Part shown: piece by piece, positions 1 through 11,190 of the stretch
Numbering within the stretch: position 1 is the first letter of the stretch
Layout of the letters: every line of letters starts with the position of its first letter
The notes under the pieces: generated by a model
What the model was told of the DNA's origin: nothing
The model's input: only the letters and a program-made list of their open reading frames with translations
Database searches by the model: none
Translations under genes and position numbers: made by a program
DNA from: Perkinsus olseni
Taxonomy: Eukaryota; Perkinsozoa; Perkinsida
Direction: 5' to 3'
NCBI GenBank assembly: GCA_013115125.1
Contig: JABANN010000210.1
Coordinates: 1-52,819 of the forward strand
DNA length: 52,819 bases

Positions 1-450
1 AAGATGCAGATGAAGTCGGTCGAAGCCTTAGAGCAGGAAGACGTGATGACTAATTCATGTATTGCTCGTTATTTAATAACGGTTATTAAGGAACGTTTCA
101 ATCTGAGACCCGAAGATGCAGGTTTTCCCCCAAGTCCAATACCAGCACAACTTCCTACGCCGATTGCTGTCAACCAGCACCTACATAGAGGAGAAGGGAT
201 GCAGCCCGCCGGGCTTCAGCTCAGCCATGTGAGTTTTTATCCGAAAAATTTCCGAAGATTTCGCGAGGGGACAATTCTAGCCGCACTTCTGCGCGATGTT
301 GTTAACTGCGGCAGTTAAACTGCCGTTTTTCATTCCAGTACATAGCGAAGAAGTTCCTTTTCTGGCGTGTCGAAGGGCCGTAACTATTGCAAGTTACTAT
401 TGTTAGTTGCAGATTTTCAGCACAGTTTTGAGATTGACGTGTCACGCCGC
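1..450 (+). repeat. Interspersed repeat, copy 1 (two modules)
   Basis: Bases 1-72 match 7955-8025, and bases 118-400 match 10914-11190, in the same orientation with about 85-90% identity by eye. Here the two modules lie side by side; elsewhere they are separate. No terminal repeats, poly-A tail or target duplication are visible. Short reading frames cross the repeat but do not stay open in the other copies, so I see no gene. The rest up to 450 has nothing I can assign. Confidence 0.7.
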
Positions 451-652
451 CGCGATGGCATGTGAAAAAAATTCGGTGGATGAAAAACACCTGGGCGAAA
501 AGATACTGGATGAAATAGAACTGGGTGAAATGAGAATTTGCATTTTTGGGCTCTCTTTGATGGATGAAATGAGCCGGATGAACTTGCACTGGATGGAATG
601 GCCGCGGGGGAGATAAGGATGGATGAAATTATACCGGATGAGATGGGTAACA
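451..652 (+). repeat. 202-bp GGATGAA-rich element, copy 1
   Basis: This block is repeated in inverted orientation at 4973-5174 with the same length and only about two differences by eye. Inside, GGATGAA-type words recur about every 15 bases, ending in words such as ACT or ACC, so it looks like a degenerate minisatellite frozen as a fixed 202-bp unit. It has no terminal inverted repeats and no clear target duplication. It ends directly against the middle of a beta-propeller gene copy, which lacks its first half here. Looser relatives of the motif are seen near 10804, 17345, 18075 and 43090. Confidence 0.8.
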
Positions 653-1218
653 TACCACAACCAATGAACCTTCGAGCTCACCTCTTCCCCGATGACTCAC
701 TGGGAAACTGCATCCCTAAGATCGCATCAGAGAAGAGAAAGATTCTCTATCTCAGCGATAGAGATAACAAGCGCATCATTCGCGTTGACTTAGACAACTG
801 GAAGGCTTTCCGCTCGCCACCCATGCGGGGGCTGCCTCTGGTCTCCTATGAGTTTACAGTCCTCGACGGGTTGGTCTTCATTGTGAACATGTTAGGCAGC
901 AGCCTACTATGCTGGGACAGCTATGTTGGACCATCTACAGAGTGGGTGTTGATAACAAGGAGCATCCCAAGGCTTCGCGGGCTCTCTTAGGGTCTGCAAG
1001 GAAGATGCCTTTATGTCAGCAGCGCCCTCGATGAGTATCTCTATCGGGTGGTACTGTATGAAGGGTTCAAAGTGGAGAAGATATGTTACGTCGGTCGAGC
1101 CCAACAGCTGCGCTACAGTCCTCGTAGAGGCCTAGTCGCCCTAGTCAATACATATTTTAATAGAGTTGAGACGTGGCAGGAGACTTGCTGGGTCACGTCT
1201 ACTCGGCAGAGTGCCTAA
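653..1218 (+). pseudogene. Beta-propeller protein, 3' fragment (third family copy)
   Basis: This is the C-terminal 60% of the F-box-like beta-propeller family whose open copies lie at 15617-16582 and 44420-45385. It begins in mid-gene immediately after the 202-bp element. The conserved blocks for solvent-exposed propeller strands (SDRDNKRIIRVDLDN, RSPPMRGLPLVSYEF, ALDEYLYRVVLYEGF, SPRRGLVALVNTYF) are kept. An in-frame TAG at 988-990 replaces the Leu codon after the RGLS block of the open copies, and the 5' half is missing, so it is a pseudogene. Downstream bases 1219-1420 remain alignable, with more divergence, to 16583-16790. Confidence 0.85.
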
Positions 1219-1628
1219 CGTCTTTTGTGTCAACATTTCTGGTACTGTTCTTCGTATTATCGTGTCCTAATGCACTCTGTCATTTTCCGATGGAAAAACC
1301 TGTTGAGTTACGATGTCTCATACATCGATGAGGAGTACGGATGTCGAAGCACTCGAATGGCAAACAGAGGAATGCACCAACTGGACTCTGTGAAGCTCAA
1401 GCCTTCGGGAATATGAGAGGCGCGTTATACATAGTTGTATGCAGATAGAATGTCAAGATTCCGCTACCCATCGGCCGCTCGTTGAGCGGCCTCGAGTTCC
1501 CAATGGTTTATAGTATCCCATGACATTCAGCACAACAACAGTATCACAATACATGAACATCGACAACATAACATGGCGATTCACGCGGTTCATACCTCTA
1601 CCACGGCTACTCATACCACGACTTTAAC

Positions 1629-2272
1629 TTATTTATACCCCTCATATTTGTCTAACCCCGGGTCAAGCATGAACTGGTAGAGCCACGGCATTCTTCCTTC
1701 GTTCTTAAACGGACCGCAAGGGTTATTTTCGATGTATTCGGCGACCTTTGAGCAAGTCTCCTCCGTCACACCAGCTTCAAGTATTGCTTCAACGGGCTCG
1801 AACAGAGAGGAGAGAGGATACTTTGCAGCCAGCTCTTTGCTGATATCGTACTTCTTCGTTGCCTCCGAGATCGCCGCTCCTCTTCCTTCGAGAGGCCATT
1901 CATTGTAATGGTAGGTGGAAAATTGGATTTCATTGGAGTCCCTGAGATACACGGCAATTGGTTGGTGAAAGGGACCGCACATGAGCACCTAAAGAAGCTC
2001 ATGAAGGAGTCTCACCTGTAAGTAATCTCTTGTCTAAAACTTCCATCCTTGTCCTCGCCCGGCTTTTCGACCTTTATCGTGTTTGAATCCTCGGTCGATA
2101 TCTCAACTTCCACGCTCAAGCCCTCGTATTCAATAGTGCAGGTGTCGATGCTGCCGGTGACTTCTGTGTGAGCACACAAATGCATTTCCACAACGTCCGA
2201 ATAGACACTAATATTCGGTCTGAGCAAGCTGACCTGAAGACACGTCACGTGAGTCTCATACCGCTCGACCAC
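1629..2272 (-). CDS. Hypothetical two-exon gene, junction unresolved
   Basis: Two coding-like blocks lie in tandem on the minus strand: 2272-2012 (about 86 residues, Glu- and Asp-rich near its end) and 1988-1629 (about 119 residues, with WPLEGRGAAISEATKKYD and ending DKYEGYK). A GTGAGA donor and a TTTAG acceptor between them delimit only about 27 nt, and joining there does not keep frame. The gene is therefore either damaged or spliced in a way I cannot read. I recognise no domain. The block is absent from the homologous part of both duplication arms, so it was inserted into this copy or lost from the others. Confidence 0.4.
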
Positions 2273-2289
2273 AATAGTAGGGTGGCCCT

Positions 2290-4307
2290 ACTAGAGCCTG
2301 GGTTCTTGCACGTCTCTTACTCTTTTTCTCTTAGCTTGGGAGGGGTGAGCCTTCAAAGCCGTTACCGAGACCATAACCGATATGAATGGCAAAAGGCGAT
2401 GAGGGGAGAAAGCGACGGCCATGGCCGCGGCCATTGCGCAGGAACGATCAGTAGAGAAAATCGCAACTGGAGAAAACGGAACCAGTGTCTTCAACAGTGG
2501 GCTTGACGAGGAGCCTCCTCCGAGGGGGTTCAGAGGAGATTAGCTGAAGGAAGCTCCAAATCCATGAGAACGTCATCGAAGCCTGTCGAAGAAAGTCTTG
2601 TGGCAGTGAGACCGTGATCTGTGCTGCGTTCGTTGTAATTTAGGCCGTCGATTGTCGCTGACAGCACCGAGGCCTAACTTCTCCCCCAACCTCAGCAGCC
2701 GGCGACCCTGTGTATTGGGCTGACTATGTCCTCATACGGTTCCTTTAACAACCAGGAGTGTTACCACCAGGGATGCAGTCGATGCGCTATGCGTCGGAGA
2801 CGGCACCACAAGGCCGAAGATCGGCACTACCTCACCGCACTTGAGTCCTACAGTAACACGGGAAGAATTCAATCTGAGAGCCGCAGACCTTGAAGGATGC
2901 TCGTTGGATGATTCCACGCCCTCCCGGCGAGAGCTACAGCCTGTAGAGCTAGCGAGAGGCTCCTGCTTGCTGTAGAGCTAGTACAGACATTCATATTGGT
3001 AAGTAGCGGTAACGGAAATCAAAGACAGATGCACGAGGCGACAGCGGAAAAAATTAGGGCTCGAAAGAGCCCGAAGGAGGGGAAAGCTGGAAGACCGCGA
3101 GAGCGCCCGAAGGCTCGCAAGAAGGCAAGAATGTCATACCAGTAGTGGAGCAACACCATCAGTATCAGCATCGTCAGCACCAATGATGGTGCTGAACCAT
3201 TGGTTCATCATTATGTTGCCATCTGACCCAGGGTCCCTCAGGAGCTGTGGGAATTACCTCAAGAGTCTCTTAGCGTAACCTTCATACCTCCTGAGCGGCG
3301 AGACAATGCGAATATTATCATAAGATGGGTATCACCGAGTCCATTTAGGTAGTTTCGAAAATACAGGGGAGAAGGAAATTTTCCAAGAAAGCATCTTCAG
3401 GGGTCTGCTAGCCCTGGGAAACAGTTCGGGGATTTGCCTGCTTCCTCGGGTTCCGAGAGGGGCTACCGCTTTGCCCGTTCCTCCCGCAATACAGAGATCT
3501 CCCGTGTTGCATTTCGCTGACTGTCACGCGCGGGCGGTCTGACGCTTATGGGAGTACTCATGCCCCCCCCCACGCCGCAATATATACTGTACATGAGCCT
3601 ATAGCTCGGCCCCCCTTCCTTTTTTATGACGCCTCGTTATGCGGCACGCGTCACGGTGGCACGTGCTTTAAGCACGGTGCTTAAGAAGCGGTTGACAGAC
3701 GAGACGGATGGTTCATGAAATGCACAGTCTTTTCCATAACTCGTATTAGCTCAACTAGCCCTTTCCTATCATCTTCCGATGGACGCTCAGTCCTGTAATG
3801 TAAGCGGTGCTATTCCGGCACCCACTACTCGCGATGGGGTTGAGTTACAAGCGGTGAACGGAAGGTTTGAGGTTCTGCCCTTCTCCCTTTGATTTTGTCT
3901 GATACCCTACACGAAACCTGTGTAGTGTAGAGTGGTGCAAACATTGGTCCGTGACGCGCTCGCCCAGGTGGCTAGTGACTCCTAGCTATACCTTAGCTCC
4001 TACTGACATAGTCTGTATTCTGTCGTCGCCTGCCCGTTGTAGGGATCAGCGGGGTCAGTCATTGTACGTGTGTATCTGTTAGTTTGGTGAACGTGCTGGC
4101 TCAATTTGCCCACCCTCTGCCACCCGGGTAGTTTTACTGTCTGCATCTGGACGTGCAATCCACAGCTGTCGGTGGATGGCAGTCCGATGGCCCAGATTTG
4201 ATCGGCAAGGCGGGACGAGTCGAGTTGACGAGGTTTGCACTTCACTCAATCATTCGACGCCCTATAAGGAGCGAGAGCAGTTCACGGTGAAGTTCATCCC
4301 CATTAAG
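2290..4307 (+). repeat. Diverged copy of the non-coding middle of the duplicated block
   Basis: 2290-2510 aligns with 17064-17250, 2720-3170 with 17560-17850, and 3380-3540 with 18130-18290, in the same order and orientation as the left arm. About 3545-4240 has no counterpart in either arm and is a copy-specific insertion. It contains a run of C at 3566-3574 and a chain of two odd palindromes at 3662-3684. I find no convincing reading frame in the whole stretch. Confidence 0.65.
3662..3684. repeat. Two chained odd palindromes
   Basis: 3662-3676 (7-base arms, centre 3669) and 3668-3684 (8-base arms, centre 3676). The second is centred on the last base of the first. It lies in the 0.7-kb insertion specific to the diverged block copy. 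Confidence 0.9.
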
Positions 4308-4972
4308 ATGTCGCCGGCCAAGTCCATCATTATCACTACTGCAGCGGCAATGGTTGTCAATTTAGCTCCTCTCGGTGAGGCAATTGAGGCGGCCGCGTCG
4401 GTGAACCCCCTCCATCTTGAAGAAGTAACCCGCTTCTCTGAGCAGTCCCTTCTTCACAGCGAGGGGGACTTTCTTTAAGAATCCTTCAGGACTTCCCTTC
4501 ACTGCTCGACATGAGCCTCAGGACCGACGGAGATGGTGTGACTTGTTACTACAGCAACGAGAAGACCATGGATGAAGACCCAAAATCATTGAATTTTCGC
4601 CTTGAGCGGAGCACCGAAGACAAGCGAAGACAGACTTTATAACCTGTCCTAAGGGGCAGAAACATTACGGATTCCGAATAGAATTGTAAGTCATCTCCCT
4701 GTCCTTTTGGTTCCTTTCTTATTGATCTCTCTGTGTTGTAGTGGCTTCGATTCCAACGTTCTCAAGAGCTTCTACAGCAACTTCCCACAATTCAACTACC
4801 GCGAAGCAAAACAGCTCTACAAGTTTGAGGATCCTCCGGAACCAACTGATGTGGATCCGTTCCGGAATATCAGTGGGTCAACTTGCAGCCGCGTATTGGA
4901 AGGCGTGAGCTCAGCTGCGAAAGGAATGGATAAACCAGGCGGAAGCTCGGACGGATGGATAACTCAGGACGG
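4308..4972 (+). pseudogene. Secreted lineage-specific protein, 5' part (third family copy)
   Basis: This matches the gene at 18356-19295. It starts with a signal-peptide-like exon (MSPAKSIIITTAAAMVVNLA, then APLGEAIEAA), followed by a block that in this copy has several frame breaks and stops. Next come an intron from the GTAAGT near 4687 to the TTGTAG near 4740, and the exon with GFDSNVLKSFYSNFPQFNY and YKFEDPPEPTDVDP. Homology stops abruptly at 4972, where the inverted 202-bp element begins. The last 100 or so residues of the family (SMANG...REMREACSAA...FGAFLHKFGF) are missing. Confidence 0.75.
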
Positions 4973-5174
4973 TGTTACCCATCTCATCCGGTATAATTTC
5001 ATCCACCCTTATCTCCCCCGCGGCCATTCCATCCAGTGCAAGTTCATCCGGCTCATTTCATCCATCAAAGAGAGCCCAAAAATGCAAATTCTCATTTCAC
5101 CCAGTTCTATTTCATCCAGTATCTTTTCGCCCAGGTGTTTTTCATCCACCGAATTTTTTTCACATGTCATCGCG
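4973..5174 (-). repeat. 202-bp GGATGAA-rich element, copy 2 (inverted)
   Basis: This is the near-identical reverse complement of 451-652. It forms the exact junction between the 5' part of one gene family (ending 4972) and the 3' part of an unrelated cysteine-rich gene (starting 5175). Reading frames run through it, so a chimeric transcript could be translated into it, but I treat these frames as accidental. Confidence 0.85.
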
Positions 5175-5722
5175 AAGCGGCTTCTGCTATCAGCCCGGAC
5201 GCTTCCCTCGAGCCTGTGAAGTGCACCGACTATCCACTTACGACTTGCCAAGACGTTTGCGACCGTCTCGTCGGGTGCAAGGACTCTGCGTGAACCTCCT
5301 ACTGCAAATCGTGGCAAGACCCTCCTATTTGCTTCGGCATACTGAAGATGTATGATGGGAGTCTGTGCCATCAGTCGGACCCCAACTGTACCGGTGAGCC
5401 TTTCGAGTGTCACTTCGCCATGGGTCCGGTCCAACCGACAGTCCCCAACAAGCCCTCGACCATGCCTCTCCTCCCTGTGTATAACAGGACTACTCCCGCC
5501 AAGGCAATGCCTGGCGGAAGCCCGGGACAAGGTCAACCCTCCATGCCTCCAGTCAGTGGCTACTCGACCGTCAAGATTGAGCCCGCTGTTGCTAATATCT
5601 ACGTGCCAACTGCTGCTGCCGGTACTGGCGCTCCGACTTGGACGACCGCGAGTGCCTCTAATGTGACCAACACTACCGCGGCGCCAGGAGGTGGCTTCTT
5701 CAGCTGGTTCGGCTTCCGTTGA
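5175..5722 (+). pseudogene. Secreted cysteine-rich protein, C-terminal half with Pro/Thr-rich tail
   Basis: After the 202-bp element the frame reads GFCYQP, then CTDYPLTTCQDVCD, YCKSWQDPPICFGI and CTGEPFEC. These are the second-domain landmarks of the cysteine-rich family at 12631, 47613 and 49918. A TGA at 5291-5293 lies where paralogues have Trp in their KWGSYCK motif. The upstream half of the protein, including the signal peptide, is missing. Beyond the domain is a tail of about 100 residues rich in Pro, Thr, Ala and Gly, ending FFSWFGFR, which the short paralogues lack. It is most simply a truncated pseudogene, although the tail is still open. Confidence 0.75.
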
Positions 5723-6028
5723 AACCCTCATTGTGATAAGGTCTCATTTTTTACAAGCATCGGTATGTCACAAAATATTTCATCTCTTATAATCTGATAG
5801 AGATGTTGTGATGCCTTCTATTTCTTTGTGTGTTCGTGGATGGGAATAGTTTCTTTACGTATCTTCCACTTCGTGTTGAGTTCTTCTGTCGGTGGGAAAA
5901 TGTAGGCGGCTTTTGCGGGAGATTATTCCTCCACTTCAAAACAAAACAAATACGATTGTCGAGAAACTTTGGTTGAAACAGTCCTGTCGCGAAATGTGAC
6001 AACTATGATGAAAAAACCAGTAAGAGTA
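5723..6028. other. No gene seen
   Basis: AT-richer stretch after the cysteine-rich pseudogene. I see no ORF, repeat or RNA here. Confidence 0.5.
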
Positions 6029-7255
6029 TCATTGTCGGGTACAAAAACTATCTCGTTTGACGGTATGCAGTGTGAAAGCTCCGCCTAGGGCCTCGCATGC
6101 TTGTAACTCGCCCAGGAGTGTAACCTTCCCCATGCCCAGAATGCCGGGGTGAATGAGGCTTCTCGGGACATAGGGAATCTGAACTCTTGATCACCCTGCC
6201 TAAGCTGCCATAGCAAGGGACTCTTACCAACGTCGATCTCTCTTCTCCCGTCAGCAAGACCGTCGTCACTGGCATCGGTCACTATGCACAGCTCGTGCTT
6301 CATCCCGCCCTTGCCGCTGTGCTTCGGCCGCCTCACACCCAGCACGCACAGCAGCGGCGGCCCTTCCGGGGTCGGTATCTGAGGAAAAATTTCAACCCAC
6401 GAGTCAGCACTCCAATTTCGATGGCCATACCGAAGGAAGATCTTCCACAAGTGATCTCTTAGCAGGCTGACTAACAGCAGTGACCTGCCGCTGCAGCCCC
6501 GCCAGCTGAACTACGGGAGTGAAAGTTGATGACAAGTCGTACACCGAAACCTGAGAGAACGCACACACTCAACGCTCCGACTCGGAGCCTCCGAGAACGC
6601 CGGGAAAACGAGGACCTCTTACAAAACCGCTCTCGTCTGTGAAGCACCATGCAGTGAATGTGGATGCCGAGAAGGCGACGTGTGAGCAGGGAAGTCCATG
6701 GCCGCCGAGACCCGTGACTGAGGGAATACGCATGAACTACAGCTTAGTAGTGTGGCTATTCGAGACGGGGTTCAAAGATACCGACTCGACGAGAGTTGAT
6801 CCCTAATGAGAATCTATGGCGTACTCATGCACGGCGCGTGATGATATGAGATACCGGTAGGTAATAAGCAGCAGAGACAGCAGGTTGCCACTGTGGGGCA
6901 CCAGAAGGCATTGCTGGTCGGAAAGGGGCACCTACCCAATGGGCTGCCTGGCCGCCGTACGTCGAAGAGGGTAGCGCTATCTGACGCCGTCCCCACTGCC
7001 ACTATGTGGCCTTTCTGGGCGATGGTGCGCGGCATTGGGGGCGCCGATAGTGTACCGATGACCATTGACCTCTCTGAGGAGCGAGGAATATAGCATGGGA
7101 ACGACCCCGGTTCGAACCCCAGCACCTCCTATTCGGGCATCCCAAGCGGCCACTGCGGAGTCTCCCGTAGTACCGACTAAGAACGCAGGGGTGGTAACAC
7201 GATCGAGAGCAACGAGGCCTCCGCTTTCCCATGGCAGGTCCCATGAAGCCATTAA
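6029..7255 (-). CDS. WD40-repeat protein, partial exons (possibly ERCC8/CSA-like)
   Basis: Minus-strand exons read AFLVGTTGDSAVAAWDAR, then after a phase-1 intron (donor GTGCTGG, acceptor CTCCTCAG at about 7073) continue MVIGTLSAP and KGHIVAVGTASDSATLFDVRR. These are two WD40 blades whose spacing and LVAVGT-like motif resemble the middle of Cockayne-syndrome protein A. A later block (PRSLIHPGILGMGKVTLLGE) runs open to a TGA at 6029-6031 and may be the last exon. The first exons and the middle (6460-6820) are not resolved. The assignment to WD40 is fair; the CSA assignment is a guess. The gene may be decayed. Confidence 0.4.
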
Positions 7256-10200
7256 CTACGATAAAATTGGTATGAGCAGCTGCACGCATGCACAAGCACG
7301 GTTAACCTCTCTTGTCTCGAGGTCGAAGACATCCATGCTCCCCAAGCACTGCGGGAAGCACCCCGGCAGACCAGAACTCCGTCCGACGACCACTTGACGA
7401 TCCGGTATGTCCATCGACAGGCCGGCCAGCCAGGAGCTTCTCTCCTGATGAGGAACTCAGTGGGCGAAGGGAGTCCTCAGCATTCTCAGCACCTCCCGAC
7501 AGCCCGATCACTACTTGTCAAGTATCTCTTACTCACTATGGCATTACACAAGTACGAAAGATACTCGATGATGGGACCACTACGTAAAAGGAGGCCCTCG
7601 AGTTACCCGGTGCTCCGTTCGACCGAGGGGAACCCTTCCCAGTAGGTCCAGATTCGGGTCATGGAGGTCTCGCCAGAACAGCGCACCATCCCCTGACCGA
7701 CAAGGTGACCCGACACGATCGGTTAAGAGTGGTACCAGCATGAATGAGGAGGTCCTGGGCGGAGGATGAGTTCATCGGCGGTATGTCCAACAGCTCACAC
7801 TGCCTCTTGCACGGCTTCGACGTCGACGCCGCACGCTTACCTGCTCCGGTACGGAATCGTTACGGATGCAGAAAATACAGTCCTAAGCACGCATGCTTCG
7901 ACGGAGGAAGTGTCCGAGAACTTGCGACTGGGGCGATGACCGCGAGGATGGAGAAAGATGCTGAAGAAGTCGGTCGAAGCCTTGGTGCGGAAGACGTGAT
8001 GACTAATTCATTTATTGCTCGTTATGAAGGACAGTTTTAATCGAGCACGCATCCGTTATGAAACCGGTTGGCAATGTAATTGTAGCATAAATTGGAGTAC
8101 AGCTATCCCACCTCCGTCTATCTGGAAGACGTGTATCTCAGAGTTCCCCACCGTACAAGCTACGATAGACTCGCTGTGGCGGATGCAGCCGATGCCTTCA
8201 CTCAATGGACTGATCACCAAGGACTGCGGTGACCCTACCCGAGGCCCAGCCTAGTACCTCTCAAAGCTGCCGCTCTTGCCCAAGTTGATTGCCATCGTTC
8301 GGGTTGGCCGGGGCTGGCCAGTGGCAGAGAGGGCGATGAAGCCTTCGCTGGAGCTTCCGCCACTCCCCAGGGGCAGCAGCTCCCCTCCATCTGGCGGGTG
8401 GGGATCATTCTGACCGCTTGCTGAGAGCGAGCACACCATTCTCTGGGCAGGGGAGATAATTTCGGTTGTTCCACCATTTCTCGAACGTGTTACTGGATGG
8501 CGTTCCCCTCGCCTTCAAATCGCTTCTACGAATCAGAGAGTCATCAGAGAGACGATCAAAGACGAACCCTCGAACCAAGCCGTAGAGGTACCGTAGTGAA
8601 ACGGTCACTTTTTCGTATGACTGAGGGCCGCCATCGTTGCCTCACTTGCAGTCTTCCTCGATCCTCTATAATGGTCCATAACCGCTCCCACCGCTACAGC
8701 ATGAGCAAAGACGGTCGCCTTCGTGAGGTCCCTGAACTGCGAGGAGGAGGAGAGCGTAGAAGACTCGACCCAACCTTCAGCGGACGAGCGTCAACCAAGT
8801 TCCACATTCCTTCCAGCTTGGGTTGCGAATTTCCGCCCAGTTACGGAAGCTACGTATGCAACTTGCCGCAGATCGCGAATTATTCCCTCCGAGAAATTGA
8901 GATTCAATCGCGATAGTCTCTCCAGGCTACCACCACCAGCGCGGCCGTGCTCACTCGTTGCAGCTCCCAAGGTATCGTCCCCATCGTTGGTGCGGTGCTT
9001 CCCCCTCGCTGATCGGCCTGGTCAGTCGGCCAGAATCTCTCCATCATAATCATCATGACGCGAGGGTCCAGCATGCCGCTACCTGAGCACTGTTATGAGC
9101 TGATCAGCCTCCAGGCGTGGCGGTGGAGAGACGCTCTCGGTGTTGAGATCCACTCTAGCTCATCCGGCAGATAATTGAACTTCGTACGGGATCTATGATC
9201 ATTGCCTCGGTGTTTCTCGCGTCTTGCTTCTCTTCATGCACGTTTGCGAACAAATCGGACGTTTTTACCCGGGCTAAAACGACGTCAGCCTCCCGTCCGA
9301 TGCAGCATGATCAGTTTAGCGTGTTCCTCAAGCCTCCTAAGCCCTCGCGAGGCCATGGCCTTCTCCACTAGAGATGCCCTTTTGGTCGCTATGAGGGTTT
9401 ACACGACAGCACGATATTTTTTATGCTACCACCGCGTTATCAACCACATTTTCTACTCGAATCGCCTCCCTCTGTAATAAGGATCCACATCCATTCGACC
9501 CGCGTGGGTGCGTTGATCGTACCCTCCCTAGTCGAATGAATACCGATTGGGGTGGTATGAGCATTTCAGAACGCCCTACCTCCGCCTTCCCCTCCCTCAT
9601 TTTCCTTCATGCCGGTGTATCTACGAACAGGAACTTCAAAAGCATGGTGAAGCTTCGCGCTTCGGCATTAACATGGCTCGGACAGGGTACCCAGGAATGA
9701 AATATGTGTTTCGAAACGTGTGGTAGTCGAACGATGATCGATCTACCCGGTAGCCGGTACCCACGCGCAGACAAAAGCTGCGAAGCCTTGTAAACTATGC
9801 CCTCTCGTGACTTCGTACGCGTGAACATTACATTACTCCGCACCCCACCCTCCCCCTGTGACGATAGTGCGAAGAGATGCCTCGCCCTGGTCTTTCTCAC
9901 TTAGAGCTTGCCAGGGCCACTGCGGTATGCAGGACCTCCACAGGGCTCAAGAAGGACATTATCGTCACCCAGGCATCGGGGCACATAGCCGCCATAGCAC
10001 ACTCCAACGTAGTCGCGACTTGGGATGCCGCTACGTTGGCGCTGCTGAGGTAGGACCGGGAGGACAGGGAAGGGGGACCTGAGGTGATGAAGTCGCCGGT
10101 GGACATGGCCTGACTACAGGCAACGTTTTGTACTGTTCCCCACTCATCGAAGATTGCCAGCTCAGTTGGAGGCCACTTCCACATACTGGAAAGCGGTACT

Positions 10201-10640
10201 TATAATTCCCCGAACAAGCGTAGTTACAAAAGCGTGCTAAGGATGGCCGCACCAGTAAAGTCTCCTCATCCCAGTGCTCGAATCCAGCCATTACGTCCGT
10301 TGGGGCACTCCGGCGTCACAGAGCTTCCCATTCTCGCATCCCTCATGTGCGGCTGTCGACGAGCTTCTCGCCGCGACGTGAACAATGTGGTGAAGTCACT
10401 CCACAGGGCCGCGCTGGACTCTCCTGATCGGTGGTGATCGGAGAGGACCTCTACTGGTCCGTGCACTACTACCGCCGTCGCGCGCCCAAACAATCTTCTT
10501 ATCATACTCCACAAAACTGATACTCGGCGAGTCCTCTGCGCTGCTCGTAAAATACTCACCCAGAGGGCGCCTGAGACCGAGGCGGCCGATAAAAAGACGT
10601 TGACGCTGGGAATGTAGCATAAAATCACCTCTCCAGCGCG
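7256..10640. other. Gene-poor stretch with a repeat module and doubtful minus-strand exons
   Basis: 7955-8025 is the 5' module of the repeat seen at position 1. At 9900-10180 and 10400-10600 the minus strand has weakly WD-like frames (for example PTELAIFDEWGTVQNVACS and SFVEYDKKIVWARDG) that could be 5' exons of the WD40 gene or an independent decayed gene. I could not join them by splice sites. Nothing else in this region is supportable. Confidence 0.3.
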
Positions 10641-10913
10641 GTCATCGACCCTCCGCTTTTTGGTAGTACAGTAGCGTCACCCAGTATGGCCAATCTCAGC
10701 TTGGAGTGATCGTATCTCACGCATCGAGGATCGAATCTTTCACGCAATCCCCGCTGCATAGTTATTTTCTATGAGTGTGACGGCGGTGGCGAAATACGAG
10801 TGAATGAAGCGCCGGGTGAATCTTCGACGTTCTGGGCGAATTTTGGTACGTCTTAAATCACTGGACGAAAAATCAATGCAAGATCAAGTAGCACTACTTG
10901 CATCGAGACCCGT

Positions 10914-11190
10914 AAAGGCAGGGCCTCCCCCAGGTCCAATACCAGCACAGCTTCTTACGCCGGTTGTTGTCAACCAGCACCTACATATAGGAGGGATGCA
11001 GCCTGCCGGGCTTCAGCTCAGCCGTGTGAGTTTTTTCCGAAAAATTTCCGAAGATTTCACCGGGGGCACTTCTAGCCGCACTTCTGCACGATGCTGTTAA
11101 CTGCCGTTATCCATTCCAGTAGATGGCGAAGAAGTTCCATTTCTGGCGTGTCGAAGGGCGGTTCGGGAGTAGTACGTAACTATTGTAACG
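10914..11190 (+). repeat. Interspersed repeat, copy 2 (3' module)
   Basis: Same orientation and roughly 88% identical by eye to 118-400. Just upstream, 10804-10880 carries words like GGGTGAATC and CTGGGCGAA that resemble the unit of the 202-bp GGATGAA element, so the two repeats may be related or may insert near each other. Confidence 0.7.

Noticed and set aside
3566-3574. Run of C as a possible telomere or slippery site
   Set aside because: A single homopolymer with no repeat structure.
7109-7120. tRNA-like B box (GGTTCGAACCCC), with similar ones near 25665 and 27009
   Set aside because: No A box at the right distance, no acceptor or anticodon stem. The first falls within a predicted intron of the WD40 gene.
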